Part shown: piece after piece, positions 57,365 through 64,000 of the stretch
Position numbering within the stretch: position 1 is the stretch's first letter
Layout of the letters: each line of letters starts with the position of its first letter
Source of the DNA: Cepaea nemoralis
Lineage: Eukaryota; Mollusca; Gastropoda; Stylommatophora; Helicidae
Length of the DNA stretch: 64,000 nt
Assembly: GCA_014155875.1 (NCBI GenBank)
Contig: JACEFZ010014488.1
Location: 124,001 to 188,000, forward strand
Direction: 5' to 3'
Translations under genes and position numbers: made by a program
The notes under the pieces: model-generated
Database searches by the model: none
Seen by the model: only the letters and a program-made list of their open reading frames with translations
What the model was told of the DNA's origin: nothing

Positions 57365-57943
57365 AGATTCAATGAAACATGGCGGAAGTTAAATAGTTCT
57401 CCCGCGCAAAACGATCAGCCATTCAAATACACACGCGCTGGTATGAATGAGTTCATAGGTTAAGTAATAAATATGTTCATATAGTCGATTTAAATTCCAT
57501 CTTCACAGAATCTGCTGACAGAGCAGAGATATCTCGATTGATTCCATTCATAACAGAATCTGGTGACAGAAGAGAGATATCTATATATATATACAGAGAG
57601 AGAGAGATTTGGTTTCATTCTACACAGCATCTTGTGACATAGGAGACATAACTGGACCTGGTTTCATTATCCACATAATCTGGTGACAGAAGACAGACAT
57701 CTGGACTGGATTTTATTCTCTACAGAATCTACTGATAGAGAAATATCGTTGTTCTATTTTAGTGAGACCAACTTGATGTCATAGAATGGGGCACAGACTT
57801 GAAGCCGTGCGATCGCTACTTGGCAGTTCTGCATAGCAACGAACCGATGATTATGAACTGGCTAGCATGATAGATGATGCACACAAATTGTCCACATTTC
57901 CATTAGTGACCCCACTAATACGGTAGACCCCACGTCCAGACGG
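57365..57943 (+). other. Upstream region of ankyrin gene with about 55-bp repeats
   Basis: About five diverged copies of an ATTC-CACAGAATCTGGTGACAGA type unit (57480-57735), with short (TA)n and (GA)n at 57580-57606. No clear promoter motif was recognised. An earlier 27-bp array (GCAACTAGATGGTGTG) runs 57160-57360. Confidence 0.5.
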
Positions 57944-57958
57944 TTTCTGCTTGTGCAG
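57944..57958 (+). promoter_or_regulatory. Candidate 3' splice site before ankyrin gene
   Basis: A pyrimidine-rich tract ending TGTGCAG precedes the ankyrin ORF. The frame is open back to a stop at 57916-57918 with no other ATG. This would let a 5' UTR exon splice to the single coding exon. RNA evidence is absent. Confidence 0.3.
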
Positions 57959-58002
57959 AAACACAATTCATCGTCAGCTGTTCTAGCTTCAGGTTGAAAG
58001 GA

Positions 58003-60378
58003 ATGGAGTCAAGTATTGACGGCCAGGTTATCAGAAATGCCACAGAACCATCCTTGGAGCAGGAGTTTGCAACCATCAATGCTGTACCTCCGTTGGCAGA
58101 ACCCACGACACCAGCTCTAGAAGACTCGGACAAACGTTTGACCGTGAGACTGACCGTTGACGGCGGCTTAAGTTCGCAGAGTTTGTTAATGCTGGCCACG
58201 GAAACGGAGCACACGGAAATCGTGGAAAATCTCCTCCATGTGAAGGATAGAAGCATTGTTAACAGCGCTGACGAGTTCGGAGAAACGGCTCTGATGAAGG
58301 CGTCGAGTACCGGCAATATCACCATTGTCAAACTGCTGACTGAGCACGGTGCAAATGTGAACGCCATAACTTGTGAGGGACTGAACTCTGTCATGATGGC
58401 ATCCAGACACGGACACTTAGATATCGTCCGCTATCTCCAGGAGAATGGCAGCGACGTGGCTGAAGTGACATGCAATGGCTGGAACGCTTTGATGATTGCG
58501 GCATTCTACGGCCACTTTGAGGTGGTTCGCCTTCTTTGCGAAGTCTATACTAGGGAAATGATTAACACCGCAGAATCTTTAGGATACACAAGCCTCATGT
58601 TTGCCGCCACAAATGGTCACCAGGACATCGTCAGTCTACTCGTCGACAAGGGTGCTGACGTGAACGCTACACAGAACGACCAGTTTACACCTCTCATGTT
58701 CGCAGCACAGAAAGGGCATCTGTCTATTGTGGAGTTCTTGGTGTCTAAAGGCGCGAACATCAACGCCGTGCAGAAAAGCGGGCTCTCCGCCTTAATGTTG
58801 GCTGCCCAAAACGGACATTTACAAATTGTCGAGTATTTACACCAGGCAGGAGCTGATATAAGCCTGGTCCAATCGCAGGCTTGCAATGCTCTCATGTTGG
58901 CCGCTGGAGCTGGCCATCTGGGCGTGGTGAAGTATCTCCACGGATGCGGCCTTGACATTCATACTGTGCAAAAGATAAATGCAACGCGCTAATGATGGCG
59001 GCACAAAACGGCCACCTAGCCGTGGTGGAATACTTGCACCAGTGTGGGAGTGACATCAACGCCAGAGACAAGAGCCAGTGGACGGCGCTGATGATTGCTG
59101 CAGACAAAGGTCAAACAGAAGTGGTAGAGTATCTATGCGAGAACGGCGCGGACATCAACGCGGTCCAGCTGGACGGTTGGAATGCTTTCATGATTGCCAC
59201 ACAGAACGGACATTTAAATGCGTTGAAATATTTACACGAACGAGGAGCCTCGGCAATTCCAGGCCACACTGAATGGAACCCACTTTATGTGGCTGTTGAG
59301 AATGGAAACAAGGACGTAGTCGAGTACTTTCTAGAAACAGGAAGTGACGTGAACGCTGTGGTCGAGCATGGATGGACCCCTATAATGACCGCTGCCCATA
59401 ACGGTCACATCGGAGTGGTACAGCTGCTGCATCAGCATGGGGCTAGAGTGAACACCGTTGAGAAGTTCAGTGGCTGGGACTGCCCTCATGTTGGCCGCAC
59501 AAAGCGGGCATGTTGATATCGTGCATTTATTGAGGGTACACGGGGCTAGCATACGGGCAGTCAACCACGAAGGCAGAAACGCTATCATGATTGCTGCAAT
59601 GAACGGCCACACGGACACAGTTCGCTACCTTAAAGAGAACGGAGTTGCTTTATCCCCCACGGACAATGCAGGACTTGACGCTTTAATGCTAGCTTCACTA
59701 AACGGCCACCTTGAGACTGTAGAATACCTCTGCCAAGCCGGGGCTGACCTCTCAGCCACGGATAAAAATGGTCTGAATGCAGTGATACTAGCTTCAATAA
59801 ACGGTCATCTGCCAGTTGTACAGTACCTTCACAAACAAGGCATCGGGGAGGCAACAACAGTTAAACTTGGCTGGAACTCTCTAATGACCGCAGCCCACAA
59901 TGGACACGCGGATGTTGTCCAGTATTTCATTGATAGCACCAGTAACATCAATTCCGTGGACAGGAAAGGCTGTAGTTCTCTGATGATCGCGGCTCTGGCC
60001 GGTCACAACAATATCGTGGAGCTTCTGGCAAACAATGGCGCTGATATTAATACGCCCGACCACACAGGATACAGCGCCTTGATGGTTGCAGTTGAGAATT
60101 CGAACATAGATTTAATAAACTTTTTATGTGAGCGAGGGGCGCATGTTAACGCTCAGAGCCAGGCAGGTACCACGGCATTTATGATAGCAGCACAGGCTGG
60201 AGACCTGGCGGCAATGCAGTGCTTATATAAACATGGAGCAGACGTCAAGATTAAGGATATATTTGGCACAGACGCTTTGAAGATGGCAGGGGACCGATCG
60301 CATGTTGAGGCGGTGCAGTTTATCATTGCCATTTTAGGGACAACTGTTGTCACAGAGCAGGAAACGTCTTTGTGTTAA
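58003..60378 (+). CDS. Single-exon ankyrin-repeat protein, about 22 repeats, two frameshifts
   Basis: Ankyrin repeats are protein-binding scaffolds; the partner and role are unknown. From ATG 58003 (G at -3, G at +4) to TAA 60376-60378 the locus reads as a 55-residue N-terminus, then about 22 repeats of the type ALMLAAQNGHxxVVEYLxxxGADINAV with no other domain, ending TEQETSLC. Two indels break it. Near 58970 (CAAAAGAT) one base is missing, and near 59480 (TGGGACT) one G is extra; between them the reading continues in another frame and the original frame then returns. Repeat periodicity runs unbroken across both sites. Both sit in short homopolymers, so sequencing error is likely; a recent pseudogene is the alternative. 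There are no introns. A good acceptor (TTTCTGCTTGTGCAG) lies 45 bases upstream, so an untranslated first exon is possible. Confidence 0.85.
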
Positions 60379-60429
60379 TTTAATGTATGCAATAATTACA
60401 TATTCATTATGCTGCAGGAAACGGATTAA

Positions 60430-60720
60430 TTGATACACTGATAGACTGACTGAAAGATTGATAAACTGACTGGCTGACAAGTTGATTGATTGGTAAACTG
60501 GTTGACTCACAAACTGTAACATTGATACACTGGTTGACTCACAAACTGATTGGGTGACAAGCTGATTTATTGGTAAAAGATTGGATGGCAAGCTGATTGA
60601 TTAGTAAACTGATTGATCGACATACTGATTGATAAACTGATTGACTGACAAGTTAATTGATTGGTAAACTGATTGACTGACAAGATGATTGACTGACAAA
60701 CTGATTGACTGACAAACTGT
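60430..60720. repeat. Diverged short repeats after the ankyrin gene
   Basis: TGATTGACTGACAAACTGAT-type units, irregular. No AATAAA was found close to the ankyrin stop. Confidence 0.75.
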
Positions 60721-60789
60721 TTGTTTGAAGTCATTGATCCCAGGAAGAATCACACAGCGCCAGCCTCCCCCAGCACATATTGGAGTGTT

Positions 60790-61080
60790 TGTCAGTTGCA
60801 TACTTTATACACAAAGTGGTAATCAACCCCAGCATTGTGTAGCAGTCTGTGAATTTCTAGACACTTTAACATTCAGTAAAAGTGACGGCGTGTAGACATG
60901 CGAATGGCTAATTTAGCATTGAACTACGCCCAGAATTGCTCCACCAGGTCACGACTGCAGCCATTAAGGTTTAAATCCAGACAACATAACAAGACGAGTC
61001 CCGTAGTAAATCAGAAACAGCTTTAAAATGTTGGTGTTGGGGTTGATTGTGACATCCTAATAGGCCATGCAACTAACTAA
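60790..61080 (+). mobile_element. Diverged SINE-like remnant
   Basis: Contains two relics of the family 4 end: reversed CAACCCCAGCATTGTGTAGC near 60817 and GGTGTTGGGGTTGATTGTGA to CATGCAACTAACTAAC near 61031-61081. The middle is not recognised. Confidence 0.45.
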
Positions 61081-61580
61081 CACAAGACAGAAGGCGGTGG
61101 ACAGACTTGATCACCAACGCCACACGACGTGGACTGTAAGAAGACTGGCAGTACACAAGACAGAAGGTTGCGGACAGGCTGATCACCAACGCCACACAAC
61201 ATGGACTGTAAGAAGATTGGCCGTACACGAGACAGAAGGTTATGGACAGACATGATCACCAACGCCACACGGCATGGACTATAAGAAGATGCAGTACACT
61301 AGACAGAAGGTGGGACAGACATGCCCCAACGCACACGGCATGGACTATAAGAAGATTGGCAGTACCTAGAAAGGGTTGTGGACAGAATGATCACCAGCGC
61401 CACACGGCATGGACTATACGAAGATGGCAGTAATGAGACAAAAGGGTTTGTGGATAGACATGATCACCAACGCCACCCCGGCATGGACTATTAAGAAGAT
61501 TGGCAGTAGATGAGACAGAAGGTTGTGGATAGACTGATCACCAACCCCCACACGGCATGGACTATAAGATGAAGAATATA
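61080..61580. repeat. Minisatellite of about 62 bp, about 8 copies
   Basis: GATCACCAACGCCACACGGC, ATGGACTATAAGAAGATTGG, CAGTACACTAGACAGAAGG, with many small indels. Confidence 0.88.
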
Positions 61581-61615
61581 TCCCTATAATTTTGCGCTCC
61601 CTATGGTTAATATTT

Positions 61616-61862
61616 CCCGGGCTTCCTGGCCTAGGGGTTTAAAGCGACTTTTCTCCGTAATCTCGTATACTCTCGTAAGTAACGTGACGACGGTGAGAAT
61701 CAGCAGTGGTTCGAATCGCGTCGGTAACTTACGGGGTATGTGAGACGGCCGCTCAGAAAGCAGTGGCAAACTACTGAGCGTAATCTTGCCAAGAAATCAA
61801 CAATCAGCTGAAAGATGCTGATGGTGACAGCGATGTCCTGTAAAGGATATGCAAAACATAAC
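61616..61862 (+). mobile_element. SINE family 4, full copy
   Basis: Same head and tail as the copy at 43731. Target duplication ATGGTTAATATTT / ATGGTTAACATTT at 61603-61615 and 61863-61875. Confidence 0.85.
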
Positions 61863-61918
61863 ATGGTTAACATTTGCTTCTGTATTGCGACCATGCCCAG
61901 ACGGTGGTACACTGACGA

Positions 61919-61980
61919 TATGACGAGAGTATACGAGATTACGGAGAAAAGTCGCTAACCTCTAGGCCAGGAAGCCGGCG
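61919..61980 (-). mobile_element. SINE family 4 head fragment
   Basis: The minus strand repeats only the tRNA-like head (GCTTCCTGGCCTAGAGGTTA, then GTATACTCTCGT), 60 bases from the full copy and in opposite orientation. Confidence 0.65.
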
Positions 61981-62016
61981 GTATTTTGTTTACATTTCAA
62001 TAATTTACGCACATTT

Positions 62017-62165
62017 TATTTTCGTTTGTTCGCTTTGGACTCAGGCGTAATCCGTGCACGCGCCGATGCTTTCAATGCACTGGACAACATTCTGAGTGTG
62101 GGTTAGTTTTCCCTTTTATCAGTGTCCCTCGCCATCAGGCGAACGCACTTTGATTTCAGAGGTAC
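62017..62165 (-). mobile_element. SINE family 2, 3' fragment
   Basis: The minus strand shares the family 2 3' region (TACCTCTGAAATCAAAGTGC, then CGCCTGATGGCGAGGGACAC). The head is lost. Confidence 0.65.
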
Positions 62166-62185
62166 CATAATTTTTATAATGTATT

Positions 62186-62189
62186 CTCT

Positions 62190-62233
<44 letters not shown>

Positions 62234-62236
62234 CTC

Positions 62237-62272
<36 letters not shown>
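62186..62272. repeat. (CT)n and poly(C)
   Basis: (CT)n with small breaks, followed by more than 30 C. Confidence 0.95.
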
Positions 62273-62289
62273 TTCCCATAGCCTGATGT

Positions 62290-63560
62290 TTCTGATGATT
62301 GTGTGTTTGTGACGTCGATCGTAAACTTGTGATGTCGACTTGAGATTACGGTGTCGACTCTTGACATTACGGTGTCGACTGAGTTTACGATGACGACTGT
62401 GTGATTGTTATATCGACTGTCTTTTTTTTTATGGCGACTGTGTGCTTCTGCTGTCAATACAAGTTTACGATGTCGACTGGGCGCTTTTGATGTAAATGTG
62501 AGTTTACGATGTCGACTGGGCGCTTCTGATATCAGTATGAGTTTACGATATCGACAGGGTGCTGCTTATGTAAGTATGAGTGTACGATGTCGACTGAGTG
62601 CTTCTGATGTCAATGTGAGTTTACGATGATTGAGTCTTTCTGATGTCGAATGTGTCTTTTTTTATGTCGAATGTGTGCTTCTGATGTCGACTCTGAGTTT
62701 ACGAAGTCGACCGCCTGCTTCTGATTTCGACTCTGAAGTTACGAAGTCGAATGTATGATTCCGATGTCGACTGCATAATGTTGATGTCGACTGTGTTCGT
62801 GATGTTGATTGTGTGTTTCTGATGTCCAATATGTTTCAATTGTCTTATTTGTTTTTGTTTTAATGCCAACTCTGTGTTTGTGGTGTTAACTGCGTGCTTC
62901 ACGTGACGATTGCATTTTTCTGATGTTATTTGTGTGTTTTAGAGGTCGATTGCACATTCCTTATGTCAAATGCATAATTCTATGTGTACTGTGTTTCTGA
63001 AGTAGACTGCATATCTCTGATGTCGATTGTATGTTTTTGATGTCGACTGTATGGTTCTGATGTCGACCTCATATTTCTCATGTTGACTGTATGTTTCTGA
63101 TATCGACTGTATGTTTCTGATGTCGACTGTATGTTTCTGATGTCGACTGAATGTTTTTGATGTCGACTGTATGTTTTTAATGTCGACTGTATGTTTCTCA
63201 TGTCGTCTGTATGTTTCTCATGTCGACTGTATGTTTCTGATGTCGACTGTATGTTTCTGATGTCAACTGTATGTTTCTGATGTCGACTGTATGTTTCTGA
63301 TGTCGACTGTATGTTTTTGATGTCGACTGTATGATTTTGATGTCGACTGTATGTTTCTCATGTCGACTGTATGTTTCTCATGTCGACTGTATGTTTCTGA
63401 TGTCGACTGTATGTTTCTGATGTCGACTGTATATTTCTGATGTCGACTGTATGTTTCTGATGTCGACTGTATTTTTCTGATGTCGACAAAATGTTTCTGA
63501 CGACTGTGTCTTTCTGATGTCGACTGCATATTTCTGATATTGACTGTATGTTTCTAATGT
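62290..63560. repeat. 20-bp minisatellite, over 50 copies, decaying leftwards
   Basis: Unit TGATGTCGACTGTATGTTTC; regular from 63100 to 63480, more diverged and longer (about 45 bp) to the left. Confidence 0.9.
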
Positions 63561-63704
63561 ATACTATGTGCATATGATGTCAGCGATAAAAGGTTTCTGT
63601 ATAATGTATTCAAATTTATAATCACAGTGTCCGTTTTTACTGTTTTGATTCACTCTTCAAAGAAAACAATAAATGTTAATGCATTCATAACACTTGTTCC
63701 GTTA

Positions 63705-63705
63705 C

Positions 63706-63740
<35 letters not shown>

Positions 63741-63765
63741 GTTGTTGTTGTTGTTATTATTATTA
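63705..63765. repeat. (ATT)n/(GTT)n microsatellite
   Basis: About 13 ATT, 6 GTT, then further ATT triplets. Confidence 0.95.
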
Positions 63766-63771
63766 ACATTC

Positions 63772-64000
63772 TGCTGTGTGAAACAAGGTGTGGTAATAGC
63801 ACGGGATTTGTTGGTGGCTGTGTGAAACAAGCTGTGGTAGTAGCACGGAATTTGTTTGTAGTTGTGTGAAACAAGGTGTGGTAGGAGTACGGGATTTGTT
63901 TGTAGTTGTGTGAAACAAGGTGTGGTAGGAGTACGGGATTTGTTTGTAGTTGTGTTAAACTGTAGTAGGAGCACGGGATTTGTTCGTGGCCATGTGAAAC
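63772..64000. repeat. Repeat of 45-50 bp, 5 copies, running off the window
   Basis: GTGTGAAACAAGGTGTGGTA and GGAGTACGGGATTTGTTTGT. Confidence 0.9.

Noticed and set aside
57915..58394. 159-codon minus-strand ORF
   Set aside because: Antisense shadow of the ankyrin gene; codons mirror the repeat pattern.

Overview
The window is nuclear DNA from an animal. Spliced genes with GT-AG introns, tRNA-derived SINEs, non-LTR retrotransposon pieces, Tc1/mariner and hAT elements and very large tandem-repeat arrays all point that way. The retroelement proteins and repeat style resemble mollusc or other lophotrochozoan genomes, but that placement is an inference.

Only two protein-coding loci can be supported. 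The first is a complete p70 ribosomal protein S6 kinase gene on the minus strand (46159 down to 13621). I resolved it into 16 coding exons whose phases all join, giving 1626 nt and a 541-residue protein. It has a TOS motif, a full AGC kinase domain, a T-loop threonine, a turn motif and a hydrophobic motif. The second, on the plus strand at 58003-60378, is a single-exon ankyrin-repeat gene of about 22 repeats. Two single-base frameshifts of opposite sign interrupt it.

Region by region: 1-13.5 kb is gene-free and made of diverged minisatellites, with one decayed mariner (2264-3364) and one hAT-type MITE with a perfect 8-bp target duplication (5662-6049). 13.6-46.2 kb is S6K; its introns hold satellites (54, 53, 41, 45, 27 and about 33 bp units), a block of nearly 600 bp of (GT)n, a 390-bp (GA)n, SINEs and LINE fragments. 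46.4-51 kb holds a cluster of RNase H-bearing LINE fragments. 51-56.1 kb is a 57-bp satellite broken by retroelement DNA. 57-60.4 kb holds the ankyrin gene with small repeats in front. 60.4-64 kb is again minisatellites and SINEs.

The most interesting structure is in the S6K introns. In at least two and perhaps five of the 15 introns a tandem array begins at the 5' splice site. In two of these (after exons 8 and 9) the repeated unit includes the end of the exon and the donor itself, so the intron carries many extra donor-like sites. Nested SINE insertions with clear target duplications, a satellite grown from a LINE RNase H segment, and SINE and LINE families that share a 3' end are also visible.
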